Notes: generated by a model not told the origin, from the sequence alone. A stretch of 64,000 bases of DNA from Heloderma charlesbogerti (GCA_026122225.1 JANEZZ010002761.1:930001-994000); one strand, 5' to 3'. Positions 1 to 11,365 are shown, numbered from the stretch's first letter. Translations and numbers: made by a program.

Positions 1-876
1 CAAAAGGCTCAAGTAATTATAAATGGGGACTTGACTAAACCTTGTGAGATACAAAGAGGAACAAGACAAGGTTGCCCATTGTCACCGCTACTGTTTATAT
101 TGGTTTTAGAATTATTGAACAGAGATATAAGACAAGATGATCAAATTACAGGAATAAAGATTTAAAAGGCGAAATATAAGTGGGGGGCTTTTGCAGATGA
201 CTTTGTGTTTATGTTGGAAGAACCTTTAAAGGGATTTGAAATTTTAATGAAAAAATTAAAAGAATTTGGAGCAGTGGCAGGGTTCAAAGTTAATAAACAG
301 AAAACAAAAATTTTAACAAAGAATATGAATGTTCAAGAGAAAAAAAAGTTGATGGATAAGACTGGCTTCCAAATTGAAAAGAAAGTAAAACATTTGGGAG
401 CCTTTTTGACAAATATGAATTGTATGCTTTTTCAAAATAACTATGTTAAAGTGTGGAATGAAATTAAACAAGACCTGTTAAAATGGGAAAAATTACAGCT
501 ATCACTTTTGGGAAGAATTGCAATGATTAAAATGAACGTATTACCTAGAATGTTATTTTTGTTTCAAATGATACACATTATTACATCAGATTTACCTTTT
601 AAGCAGTGGCAGAGAGATATAACGAAGTTTATATGGCAAGCAAAAAACCCAAGAGTTAAAATAAAAATTTTACAAGATGCAAAGAAAAGAGGTGGCTTGG
701 GATTATCAGATTTTAAAACCTATTTTTCTGCCTGCTGCTTGAATGGGTGACATTGAAAAAGAGAAGACTTTTAGAACCAGAAGGACATGAATTGAGATAT
801 GGGTGGCATGGTTATTTGTGGTATGATAAAACAAAAGTGAATGTAGATTTTAATAATCATTATATAAGAAGGGCTG

Positions 877-993
877 GAGGTGATGGACTCGACCTTGGGG
901 GAACTGGGGGTGGCGACGGCTGACAGGAAGCTGTGGCGTGGGCTGGTCCATGAAGTCACGAAGAGTTGGAAGAGACTGACCAAATAAACAACA
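877..993 (+). mobile_element. BovB 3'-end insertion (117 bp) in L1
   Basis: Its last half (tggtccatgaagtcacgaag, then gttggaagagactgacc and aacaac) is a diverged copy of the BovB 3' end seen at 28650-28709 and 39440-39497. It is flanked by an 11-bp target duplication, aagaagggctg, at 866-876 and 994-1004. It may be a severely 5'-truncated BovB or the tail of a BovB-mobilised SINE. Confidence 0.75.
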
Positions 994-1791
994 AAGAAGG
1001 GCTGTATTAAGAATTTGGAATAAATAAAATTATGGTTCTATCAAAAAACACCACGTTGGATATTTTCACAAGAAGCAATGCACTGAAGAGAATTTGATAG
1101 CACGCATAAATGGATAAGATATAATGATTTACTGGAACTGTCACAAGGGGAATATAAGTTAAAATCAAGGGAAAGCTTATTGGAAGAAGGTCATGTCTGC
1201 CAGTGGTTTTCATATTTGCAAATTAAAGAAAGGTTTAAAATAGATGAGAAAAATGGTGGATTTGAACAAACAGAATCTGAGTTTGAAACAGCACTGCGTA
1301 CAAATGAACATGTTATTGCTAAATTGTATAAATTACTGTTAAGGTATGAGATAGAGGATGAACAAGTAAAAGATTGTATGATAAAATGGGCACAAAATTT
1401 TGGTCATAATATATCAATGGAATAGTGGGAAAGTATGTGGGGAAAAGATCTAAAATTTCCTTATAAGATGATGTATAGATGCTATAAATTGTCTAAAATG
1501 TATAAGGGTGTTTCTGGAAAATGTTGGAAATGTGAAGATCAAGAGGGAACGTTTTATCATTTATGGTGGACTTGTAAAAAAGCTAAAATATTTTGGAAAT
1601 GAATACAGTCTTTAGCTCAAAGAATATTAAAGACTACTATAGAATTAAAGCCAGAAACTTTTTTACTGTGACTAACAGATAAACATGTAAAAGAGAAGGG
1701 AGGAACCCTCTTTCTCTACATGACAATGGCTGCAAGGTTATTGTATGCACAAAAGTGGAAGAATGAAACAATAGCAACTGTGAGCGAGTGG

Positions 1792-2508
1792 TAGGGATGG
1801 GGGAGAAATCCTCCATGGACACCAGTGAGGCCGGATTCAAAAGAATCAGGCCCCCCAGAGTCCGTGGAGGATCGGAAGACTTACTTCCGCCTCCATGAGG
1901 AATCCTTGCTGGCCGGATCCTCCCTGCTGGCTGGCTCCGAAGTGCCAGCGATACGGCCACCTTTGCCATATCGATGGCAAGCTGGATTGACTGCGGCCAC
2001 AAATGGCATCTGGGATGCCATTTGCGTCCATCCTACGTGATAGTCTATGCAAATATCTGTGTAGCCTATTATGTAAAAGCAGGGACGCAGGGACGTGCTT
2101 TTATGTGATCACGTCCCTGCTTTTATGTGATAGGCTACGCAGATATTTGTGTAGCCTATTGCGTTAATTAAAAGCACGGATGCAAATGGTGTCCAGGACG
2201 CCATTTGAGGCCATAAAGGCCTTAGTTTAAGGTAAATGCAGCCATTTATGGCTGCATTTACCTTAAACTAAGGCCTTTACTGATGCAAATAGCGTCCCCG
2301 ACGTCATTTGCGGCCGCGGTCAATCTGGCCCACCAGCGATACAGCAATGGCGGCCATGTTGCTGGCACTTCGGAGCTGGCCAGTGGCTCTGCAGACTTGC
2401 CACGGAGTGGAGCTGGCCAGCAAGGATCCCGGGGGGGGAGGGCCAGATCGCCTCCCCCCCCATGCGGACCCCCGCGGAGTCCAGGTAAGGGGGTTTCGTA
2501 CACCCCTA
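1792..2508 (+). mobile_element. hAT-like non-autonomous foldback element (717 bp)
   Basis: Inserted within L1 ORF2. Ends are TAGGGATGG and CCACCCCTA-like (terminal tagggrtg inverted). Flanks gcgagtgg (1784-1791) and gtgagtgg (2509-2516) are an 8-bp target duplication with one mismatch, as hAT elements make. Both halves are inverted copies of each other over much of the length (for example 1930-2035 against 2285-2390). No transposase frame is present. Confidence 0.78.
2214..2279. repeat. Perfect 32-bp inverted repeat (hairpin), 2-nt loop
   Basis: Arms 2214-2245 and 2248-2279 are exact reverse complements (taaaggccttag... against ...ctaaggccttta), separated by TT. It sits at the centre of the foldback hAT-like element. 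Confidence 0.93.
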
Positions 2509-2915
2509 GTGAGTGGATTATGAAAATGATGGAGCTGGCAGAGATGGCAAAACTTACTATTATAATTAAAGAAGGATCAACAACTAAATTTATGTTAGAT
2601 TGGAAACTTTTTATAGAATTTGTACAAGAAATAGAGAAAAATTATATCTATGTATGTTGATTTTGAACTTTGAGATGGTTAGTTCTCTTTGTTGTTGTTA
2701 AAATTAGGAGAGAAATGAATGTCTGTGAATTCAGTGTATGATACACAACTAAGATAAGAGAGAATAATAATAAGCATTTGTTGTGTAAGGGGAGCCAAAG
2801 GTAGATATCTTACAATCTTAAGGGATATTTTAGTGTATGTGTATTGTGTGTTTATGTTGTTGTTGTGTGTTTTTTTCTTAAAAAAATAAATAAAAATTAT
2901 TATATCAAAAAAAGA

Positions 2916-3121
2916 AAAGGCTATCTACCCCTGCTTTAAGGCTTCGACATCAAGCCATCTCTCCACCCCCCTTCACTGAACATCCAGCCTGAAGAACTCA
3001 AAAGCTGCTTGCTGCTTGTGACATTCATTGATCCTAATACCTGTACTGCCTGACTGTGGATTTTGGAAGACAGTGTTCTGTTGTTGCAGTCCCTCACATC
3101 AGCCATTTCAGTGCTTTAGCC
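2916..3121. other. Unassigned sequence
   Basis: About 200 bp between the L1 A-rich end and the Sauria SINE target site. No open frame, repeat or RNA motif is recognised. Confidence 0.5.
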
Positions 3122-3133
3122 AAACAATAAATA

Positions 3134-3481
3134 AAAGGTAAAAAAAGGTAAAGGTGTCCCCAACCAGTCGTGTCCGACTCTAGGGTGTGGCGCTCATCTC
3201 CATTTCTAAGCCAAAGAGCCAGCGCTGTCCGAAGACACTTCCATGGTCATGTGGCCGGCATAACTGAACACCCAGGTGCACAGAACGCTGTTACCTTTCC
3301 TGCCGAGGCGGTACCTATTTATCTACTTGCAATTTCTTGCTTTCGAACTGCTAGGTTGGCAGGAGCTGGGACTGAAGACGGGAGCTCACTCCGTCACGCA
3401 GCACTCGGGTCTTGAACTGCTGTCCTGCCGACCTTCCAGTCTGCAGTTCAGCGTCTTAACCACCAAGCCACCGCGGCCCCT
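3134..3481 (-). mobile_element. Sauria-type tRNA-derived SINE
   Basis: Minus orientation. The 5' tRNA-related head lies at the high-coordinate end (box A-like tggcttggtggttaag; box B-like ggttcaagacc equivalent cagttcaagacc). The tail carries gagtcggacacgactgg, the BovB 3' end, then ggtaaaggta-type repeats. A 12-bp target duplication, aaacaataaata, flanks it at 3122-3133 and 3482-3493. Such SINEs are known from squamates and are thought to be mobilised by BovB. Confidence 0.88.
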
Positions 3482-3635
3482 AAACAATAAATAGAACACA
3501 TTAAACTTGGTTGCTTAGTGTTTTCTTTGTGGTTTTTAAGGGATCCTCCCCAAATGGCCAAATACAAAAAGCTTGTGATCCCAAAGTTCATAGAAATATA
3601 TATGAAACACTTATCATTCAGCACAGCTATGGGTA

Positions 3636-3770
3636 TTCCCCAATGTAGTGCCCTCCAGTTGTTTTGGAGTACAACTCCCATCAGCTCCAGCCAGCATGGC
3701 CAATGGTCAGGGATTATGGGAGTTGTAGTCCCAAACATCTGAAGGGCACCACATTGGGGAAGGCTGGAGG
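3636..3770. mobile_element. Palindromic MITE
   Basis: Terminal inverted repeats around ccccaatgtagtgccctcca and its complement ggcaccacattgggg enclose a second inverted pair (acaactcccatc/gggagttgtagt). The same family is seen at 12338-12472, 13640-13810 and 63110-63185. Confidence 0.8.
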
Positions 3771-3925
3771 CTGATACTATGACTCTTCTGGACAGTGATG
3801 GCCTAGCTGCAGTTAACCATGTCCTAGTAAACTCTTGTTGGATTACTGCAATGCATTATGCATGGGGCTTTGAAACAGTTTGGAAACTTCAGCTGGTCCA
3901 AAATAGGGCAGCAGCAGGATTTTTA
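3771..3925 (+). mobile_element. L2-like LINE fragment
   Basis: Resembles the C-terminal RT part of L2 ORF2 (LDYCNAL... and LQLVQNRAAA). The same segment is present in the longer copy at 62040-62140. Confidence 0.65.
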
Positions 3926-4099
3926 AAAAATATGTATTTTATTGATTTTAAACTTATAAAAACATACAAACAGTAACATATCCAACAATACAACATCTGA
4001 TCAGATGTTCAGTCTGTGTAACTATTAGTGAATTCCTTATCACTTAAAAACTTCTACCTCTTCATGTTGCTTTATTCATTTCAGCCCAACGTATCCTTC

Positions 4100-5140
4100 C
4101 ATAAATGATCATGTGTTGTTGGTTGTTTCAATCTGGGATTCCCAATCCCTTCCTCAGAAATAATCTCCAAGTCTCACACTCAGAAAGCACTCTAAGTCCT
4201 AAACTCAGAAATAAGTTCTACTTTCAGAAAACATCCTAAGGTCCAAAGTCTAAGAGTCTAAAGAGTCTAAACCATAGGTAACCAAATTCTTGGGTCTGGG
4301 GGCATGGCAGAAAGAGGGAAGTGGAGCAGCAGCAGGAACCAGAACAACAGGAACAAACACCCATTACCTGGGCTTTTATACCCCTGCTCTGGTCAAAGGT
4401 GGGACCCAAGGAGCAATGAGACGATCAGCTTCCAATAGATATGGGGTGCACGTGGTTAGAGCATTTGCTCACCAATCAGAAGCAAGGTGTCTCATCAATT
4501 TCCTGCAATTTCATGTGTCTGGGGAACGAATTACAAATGGGCTACTTTGAAATGTCCCAAAATATGACCCAAAGTCTGCCATCTGGGCATGTTATCTTGA
4601 TTGATGCATTTCTCTTTGGTACGTCTTCTTTGAACTCCTGGTCATCTTTGACCATTTTTGGTCATATCTGCCCAAACGCCTCCTCCTAATTGTCACTCAT
4701 GCTCAGGGCGACACTTCCTCGCCCAACTAGCATCGAGTAAGGACATTCTCTTAGCAGGTGTACACCACAAGATGTCAAAACAGTACTTTTCCTCCTCTCA
4801 GTAGGAATCTGAGCATGCTCAGTTCTGTTGTTCATCTCACTTAGATACTCTACCGGCACATCATGGCCTTGAGCAAGCTCTGTAAAGACTGCTTCCCCCC
4901 CACCCCTTCTTCAAAGACAGTCTTGCAAAATCTCAGAATCTCAGTTTGTGAAATAACATCATTTAGCATAGAATCAAACTTCATGGCTTTCTCGCCCAGG
5001 GGTCAAGAGTCTGGAATATAAAGCTGGTTACGAGCCTGGGGTCTTCTGGGGCTCTTCTTGTAGGCCTCCCCCAGATCAAATCAGCCATCTTTACTCTTTG
5101 TTAACCCTTTGAGTACCAGATTAACAATTGGCTGGAGTTT
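4100..5140 (-). mobile_element. LTR-like dispersed repeat, copy A
   Basis: An inverted, diverged partner of 14840-16000: shared blocks include the segment around gtgtacaccacaagatgtca, the gcagcagcaggaacca stretch and gaccccaggctc-like sequence. On the minus strand a TATA box, gtataaaagcccag, lies near 4380, so the block looks like an LTR with promoter. No target duplication was resolved, and family is unknown. Confidence 0.5.
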
Positions 5141-6344
5141 CCATGTCAGTAAAAGTATCTCTTCAAACCTCTCAGTTAATGTATGTTTAGTGTAACATGA
5201 TCTGTGACCTTTAATTATATTAATTGTAGTGTTACTCACATTAGATCATTCTCCTTCTGATATTAGGATAGCATTAATTCTTGAGTATCATGCACCTTTG
5301 AGTAAAAAGTAAAACTATAGTAATTTGGATTATATTCTCCTCACACTTCCCTTAGCGGGACTTCTCAAATGCTTGGAGGTGGCTCTGCTCGGACAGCAGT
5401 GCTACTCTTTCAACCCTATGGTCTTTGGGGTTCGTCATCAAAAGAGCTCCCTGTCACCCTCACAGTCCATACTCCACCTGGGGGTGACTTGAACACAGCC
5501 ATGGATATTATGACTCTATCTCCGGGCAGGCAGACTACAGTAAGCAGACTGGTGGCCTGGATCCAGACCGAAAATAAATCCCACCTCAGAGAGCTGGCAA
5601 AACTGCTGGGCATGATAGTCTTTTGCCAGGAGACCATCCAGTGGGCAAGGTTCCACGCAAGACCCTTACAGTCATTCCTCTTGGCCTTCCAGATGGAAAT
5701 AACAGCCAACATCAACCCGGTGGTACGAGTTCCAGCAGAAGTCTCTTGCTCCCTGTCACACCCACCCAACCTTGCAGGGGGGGGGGGTCCCCATCCAGAC
5801 TCCATCATTCACCAACCTGACCCTCTCTGTGAGGGTCTCACACCCAAGGCCTATGGACTACAGAGGAATCCCGCCTCAGCATCTACCTACTGGGACTGAG
5901 GGCCATCCACTTGGCATTGAGACACCTAGCTCCGCAGTTAGAGTTCCAGGATATTCTGATCAGAACAGACAGCGTAGTAGCAAGGGCATATTTGAACAAA
6001 CAAGGAGGAACTCAGTCCAAATCCCTTCAAAGGGAAACCATGATGCTTTTGAGGTGGGCTCAAAAACACCTCCACTCCATCAGGGTGGAGCACCTAAGGG
6101 GCGTACTGAACACCCAGGCCGATTGGCTCAGCAGGACGTCTCTAGACCCAGGGGAGTGGTCTCTCCACCCAGATATGTTCATTTGGCTGACAAATCGGTT
6201 AGGCTGGCCCTCTTTGCGTCCCAGCAGAATGCCAAACTACCCAAATTTGCTACTCACTACACCACAACAGGCGCTGAGTTAACAGACGCTCTGACCAACA
6301 GGTGGCCTGGAGGGCTTCTGTAGGCCTTCCTTCCTCTACCCCTC

Positions 6345-6888
6345 TGTCAGGGTGGAAACTGAGCCCACAGACCCTCAGAGCAGTTCTGATTCTGAGGAAG
6401 AACAGCAATCAGTGGGAGAGGAGCTCGCTTGTCTCTCACAAGCACAGCAGCTGGCAGAGATTCCTCCTGCCAGCATTCCTGGGATAGATAGTGACCCTGG
6501 CAGTGAGAGAGCGCTGGAGGGGGGCTTGCTGGACGCTCCGTGCAGACGCAGGGAGCAACAGATGGAGGGCGCTGAAAGGAGGCACTCCGCTCATTTGGCG
6601 CTCAAACAACGGTCACGTCCTGAGGACCCAAGGGAAAGAGGGAGGATCTCTCCCTAGCCCATAAGTTCAGAGTCTTCCCGCGGTTCTCCTTCAAACGGGG
6701 ACCAACTGCCTTACCTGGAGCTTAGGCTACTCTGCTATCTATCCCCAGTCCTGTTCCTTGCTTAGTCGCTAGTGATTAGTATCTGTAAGAGTCATAAATG
6801 AATAAAGCCTTGGGAAGAATCCTTGTCGTCTGTGTCCTGAGTTGGCTATCGGAGGGGACTGCAAGAGGCAGCTAGGGCGCTCCTGACA
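6345..6888 (+). mobile_element. Solo LTR (544 bp) inside DIRS
   Basis: Begins TGTCAGGGTGG and ends GCTCCTGACA, with polyadenylation signal aataaagcc at about 6801. Flanks ccctc/cccgc are a plausible 5-bp duplication with one mismatch. It is the same family as the copy at 59947-60475. It carries a 101-codon open frame (6352-6657) rich in Ser, Glu and Arg. Confidence 0.8.
6352..6657 (+). CDS. Acidic/basic ORF inside solo LTR, function unknown
   Basis: A 101-residue frame starting METEPTDPQSSSDSEEE, then Gln/Glu-rich, then Arg-rich with SAHLALKQRSRPEDPRERG. It begins a few bases into the LTR, so in a full element it could be the end of an upstream frame running into the 3' LTR. The 60-kb copy keeps the same frame over the whole length. 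No domain is recognised and it need not be translated now. Confidence 0.35.
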   Translation: METEPTDPQSSSDSEEEQQSVGEELACLSQAQQLAEIPPASIPGIDSDPGSERALEGGLLDAPCRRREQQMEGAERRHSAHLALKQRSRPEDPRERGRISP

Positions 6889-8185
6889 CCCGCATCCCAA
6901 AGGTGATCTGGAAGCTGAGGGACCAGCGGGTGGATTTGATTCGCACCCAATTGGCCAAGGAGGCCACGGTACGCCGACCTGGTAAACCTATCCACTGCCA
7001 AGCATCTGACTTTGTCGCCCCAACACGACCTACTGACTCAAGGCCTGATCACACATCAGGACCCAGGTTTCCTGAAACTAACTGCCTGGAAGTTGAGCGG
7101 AAACTGCTAGGGATCCAGGGCTACTCTTCAAGGGTGGTTTCCACCCTCCTAGTCTCCAGGAAGTCCTCCACTAATGGATTGTGTGAGTGCACCTAGAAGG
7201 CTTTCATCATATGGGCTCTGACTACAGGGAGTCACCAACGTAGGAGATATCCTGGAGTTCCTCCAGGAGGGCCTGTTAGCAGGCCTTAAAACTAATACCC
7301 TAAGGAAACAGGTTTCTGCCTTAGGATCCATTCTAGGGGAACTAGGAGGGAGGACCCTAGTTCTCACCCCCACATCAAGTGGTTCCTGAGGGCATCTTCA
7401 CTGATCAGCCCTCCCCCAGTGAGAAGGTTCCCCACAACGCTGTGCTCAAGGCACTGTCCAAAGCATCATTCGAACCCCTAGGGGCTGCCACCCTTAAGGT
7501 GTTGTCCCTCAAGACAATATTCCTTCTGGCTATCACATCCACCAGGAGGGTCTCCGGACTGGGGGCTCTCTCAGCGGAAAAGGAGCTTTGTATTTTTCAC
7601 AGGGAGGTGGTCCTCCGCCTTCATCCCCAAGGGCAATTCCACAGAGCCCAGGATGGTCATCCCATCCTTTTGCCCTCACCCTTCCAACCCCCAGTAAAGG
7701 GAATGGCATACCCTGGATGCCACGCCAGGCCCTCAAGTTCTATCTAGATAGAAACAACCCCCACAGGCAACACAGCACCCTATTTGTATCCTTCGGACCA
7801 TCCTCCTTGGGCAAGAAGGTGTCAGTAGCCTCTCTGGCACACTGGCTTCATGCGTGCATTGCACTGGCCTACACCTCCAGTGGCCTAACAGCCCTGGAGG
7901 GAATATTGGCCCACTCAGTTAGGGGGATGGCCACATCAGCAGCTTTCTGGGGTAGGGCTCCACTTGAGGAGGTCTGCAGGGTGGCCACGTGGTCATCCGT
8001 GCATACATTGACACATCACTACAAAATCAATCTTTTTGCCTCTGCAGAGTGTGCCTTCAGCAGGAGGGTCCTCTAGAGGGTTCTGCAGCCCTAGCAGTAG
8101 GCCGGCTAAGGGTTTGTTGACCCACCCAGGGATGAAGTGCTCTGGCACATCCCCGTACTGGCTGGCCTCCTGCACTCAGTAGGAG

Positions 8186-8600
8186 AAATGGAAATTCTTA
8201 CAAATAAGTACCTTGAATATCAGAGGAGGGACAATAATAAAACAAAATGGATTACAGAAATTACTAAAAGAGACCAATGCAAATATTTTCTTATAAGAAA
8301 CACATAAAATAACTGTTAGACTTTCATGCCTACAAAAAAAAAAAAATGGGAAAAATAATTCTATGCACCAGGAACTAACACGGGGTGTTAGCTATTTTAA
8401 TCCGATCTGATATTGATTTTCAATTACAAAAAATTCAGAGACGCTAGAGGTCCCTATATCTCCATAGAAGGGAAACTGAACCAAAATAGCTGAAAAAGTT
8501 TTCTACTGCGACAACTATAGTAGAGGGAGATCTAAATCTCCAAGGGGTGGATCCCAGAAAACTGGAGAATAAGGAAAAAGGTACGCTAAATTCATCAAGA
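8186..8600 (+). mobile_element. L1 fragment, endonuclease N terminus
   Basis: Frame-shifted remnants of an L1 ORF2 start: NIRGGTI, NGLQKLLKETNANIFL, ETH and DARGPYISIEGKLNQNS. A 12-15 A run at 8333-8345 lies inside. Confidence 0.65.
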
Positions 8601-8609
8601 TAAGTTGTA

Positions 8610-9110
8610 GAACAAGAAAATGCAAAAGAAAGCTTTCAGCATATTTCAGAACCACAGGGAAAGGGGGATGGTAAGTCATGCTGAACTGGTGGTCTTGGCA
8701 TGCTGGGGGGAGGGGGCTCTGAGATTGCCCGCCTTGGCCCTGGTGTCGTTTGGCTTTTCCCTCCCTAGGAATGCATGTGGAGGGAAAGGGCGGCCTGAAG
8801 GGATGAAAGGGCTTGGGCTTTGCTTGAAAGCACTTTCTTTCTTTGCTGGGTTTGGCAAGGCTTTCTTCTTGTCCTTTGTCTCTACCAGCAGATTGTCCAA
8901 GGCTTCCCCGAACAGCAGCTTATCTGAGAAGGGTTAGCCTGCCATGTTGGACTTGGTATTGGTGTCCACCCCCCAACTCCATAGCTAGATGTTTCTTCTT
9001 GCCACAGCGTTGGCTGCTGTGGACTTTGCCCCCAGCTGGAAGGAGTCTAGCGATGCATCGGCTAAGAACACAGCTAAGAACACATAGTCCGTTTCTATGC
9101 CAGATTAGAA
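8610..9110 (-). mobile_element. DIRS-like gag-region fragment, antisense
   Basis: Minus-strand frame with LFGEALDNLLVETKDKKKALP and Pro-rich PFIPSGRPFPP, the linker typical between gag and RT of vertebrate DIRS elements; upstream fragments (HSSQRCGKKKHLAMELG) continue to about 9110. Confidence 0.6.
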
Positions 9111-9640
9111 TCTACTATGCCAAAAGTCCAATTGATTAGTTGGAGGTCCATGTTCAACATTCAGTTCTCAGAAAAACATTAAGAATGGATACCAAGTTGC
9201 TACAAAGTTGTCTTCCTGTATTTTTCCTCTAGCGACATGAAAATGGCTGGTTTATTTCTCCTCCCACGCAACTGACCATATTCTTCAAGGTATCTCTAGA
9301 ATTAGAGTCCTTTTCCAAGTTCTAGCGATCTTGGTTCTCACAGCTCCTACAAGCATCACCAACAATTCTTTATGAGCATCTCTATACCAGCCTAAAACCC
9401 CACATTTAAAATGGGGCTTTCTGCTTCCATTTTAAATGCAAGATCAAGACGGACTCCCCTTACATGTGCTTCTTTCCCCCCTTATCGGAGTCTTCCATAT
9501 GTTCAATTATTTAGCCACTAGATGATGCTGTGGTCTAGCTCCTCTTATTGTGGCTTTTCCTTTTTCACAAGGGAACTGAAGCAGAACTCAAGCGTGGTAA
9601 TTTGATAGCTCATTATCTCTGATCTTTTAAAAAATGGAAT
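9111..9640. other. Unassigned, probably decayed LINE
   Basis: Minus-strand fragments such as EPRSLELGKGL, RRNKPAIFM and QLGIHS hint at an L1-type ORF2 C terminus, but no continuous frame exists. Confidence 0.3.
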
Positions 9641-10745
9641 AAAGGTCATTTAGTGTGGGAGACACCCTGGAGGTTGACGACATCATCCACTATATCATTT
9701 CCACTATGTCAGCAGTTTCAGTTATGGGGTCCGTTCCATCCATTCCTGGATCACTAAGCCCTTCACCTGCTGCTCCAGGGTTTTTCCCTGGAGGTCCTCT
9801 CACTTTCTTAGGATCCATATCTTCATTTCCCTACATAATACCCTTTTGTGTACCTCAAGAAATACTCAATTAACATACAAGTCTACTGACTTTTGGTTTT
9901 ACTTCCACTCCTATTTCTTCCTACTTTACCCAAGTCTTATACCTCAGAAATCACTCTGAGTTCAGGGCTCCTGCCAGCCTTTTGCCTAGAAACTGTGTGC
10001 CTCAAGTACTTTCCTGCTCATACCAACAGTTTTACTTCAGAAAGTACAATTTCTGCTGTGGCCACCCTGGCAATTCACTGTTAACTTATTTCCTCAGTAA
10101 CTCCCTACTGTTAACCCAAACTTTTACCTCAGGAGTTACTGGAAACAACTTTTATTTTTCTTCCTTCCCCAAACCCTCTTTGGTACCTGCTTTCTACCTT
10201 TCTCCACTCTCTCAAACACCGACACACCACCAAAATATCCTAAACCGAGACACCCCCCGCCCCCGGCCCTTTCTAGACAAATAGAACTCCACAAGATCCC
10301 ACTGCTCGTCACCACAATGTGACAGCCTTATCCCATGTTACCTCTCAGTACCCTAAGGCTCCCATCACCCACCTTAAACCTTCTACTTAACCCGCGCCCA
10401 GGGCTTTCCTTAAAGGGAATAAAGTTACTCAAATGGACAAGCCGGAGTGTCCTTATGTCTATGATGTGTGTGGTTGGGGCCCAATAAGTTCCCTGACAGA
10501 CTAGGGTTAACATAACAAGGAGAAAGAATGTTTTATTTGCAGGTTTCCCTTTATCACAAGAACAGACTGCCACACATTCCCAGCTAACTTGGTTACATTT
10601 GTACCAGTTCTTAACCTTTCCCTGAACTCCTGCAGCTCTCCCCCCCTTGCTCCAAGCCTCCCTCCTTTCCCCCTCTTCAGCCTTCCCTGAACTGTCCCAT
10701 CCTCAAAACAGTTTTTTTCCCTACTGCTTCACAACATTCCGGGGG
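9641..10745. other. Unassigned, pyrimidine-rich repetitive sequence
   Basis: C/T-rich stretch with loosely recurring phrases (ctactgttaaccc, acctcag, ctttcc) and an aataaag at about 10419. It could be old LTR DNA. No frame or boundaries can be supported. Confidence 0.3.
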
Positions 10746-11024
10746 CTGTGATTGGTTGACCCAGGAAAGGGCGGACTACAGCCCTGTCCATCACAGCCAC
10801 CATGTTGGTACAGTCAGAGCACTCTGGAGTATTCATCAGGTCCTGCTGTTGAAAATAGGATCACAAGCTTTGTTTTTGGCTCAGTGCTGTAACCTGTTTC
10901 ATTCCTTTTCTGGTGCTATGTTGTTGTTTTTAAATCATATTTTAGCTCTGAATCTGCTGTTAATTGCCTGCCAGATCACAGCAGTCTCACTATGCATCCA
11001 TTTTGTTTGCCTGCAGGCCATGCC

Positions 11025-11365
11025 CCCATGCATAATTTTATACATCTGTATCATGTTCTCCTTACCTTTTTCTAAGCTGAAAAGCCCAAAACATAACCTT
11101 TCCTCATACATGAGTTACTCCAGAACCTGGGTCATTTTGATTTCCCTTTTCTGCACTTTCTCCACCTCTATAATATCCTTTTTGAGCTGTGGCAATCAGA
11201 ACCGTACACAGTATTCCAAGTGTAATGATAGATTTGTAGAGCAGTATGATATTGGCAGGCTTTTTTTAATTCCTTTCCTAATGATTCCCAACATGGAATT
11301 TGTCTTTTTCAGTGGCCATACACTGGTTGATGTCTGTAACTTTTGTTTGGAAGTGGGTGACAAAT
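11025..11365 (-). mobile_element. Ancient L3/CR1-type LINE fragment
   Basis: Contains the antisense phrase typical of old amniote CR1/L3 copies (cacagtattccaagtgtaat, atattggcaggct, tcctaatgattcccaacatg). Confidence 0.6.

Larger units (their letters stand above)
1..2915 (+). mobile_element. L1 LINE, 3' half (ORF2 RT to 3' UTR), interrupted
   Basis: The left edge is inside the reverse transcriptase: RQGCPLSPLL at about 60-100 and FADD near 190-201. An in-frame TAA at 163-165 and later stops show it is dead. The C-terminal domain continues through about 1786 and resumes after an insertion at 2517, ending at about 2660. A 3' UTR with A-rich end (2879-2916) follows. Two elements lie inside it: a BovB tail (877-993) and a hAT-like foldback (1792-2508). 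The remaining protein reads like the L1 clade of reptiles. Confidence 0.88.
5340..8185 (+). mobile_element. DIRS-like retroelement, sense, degenerate
   Basis: RT thumb/RNase H region at 5369-6320 (for example FQDILIRTDSVVARAYLNKQ near 5945-6000 and ADWLSRTS near 6120). The frame is broken by shifts and a 544-bp solo LTR at 6345-6888, then resumes. A tyrosine-recombinase domain spans about 7080-8080: ITSTRRVSGLGALS near 7530, HSVRG near 7912 and HHYKINL near 8015, giving the R, HxxR and Y positions of the family. Numerous stops mark it as a relic. Confidence 0.82.
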
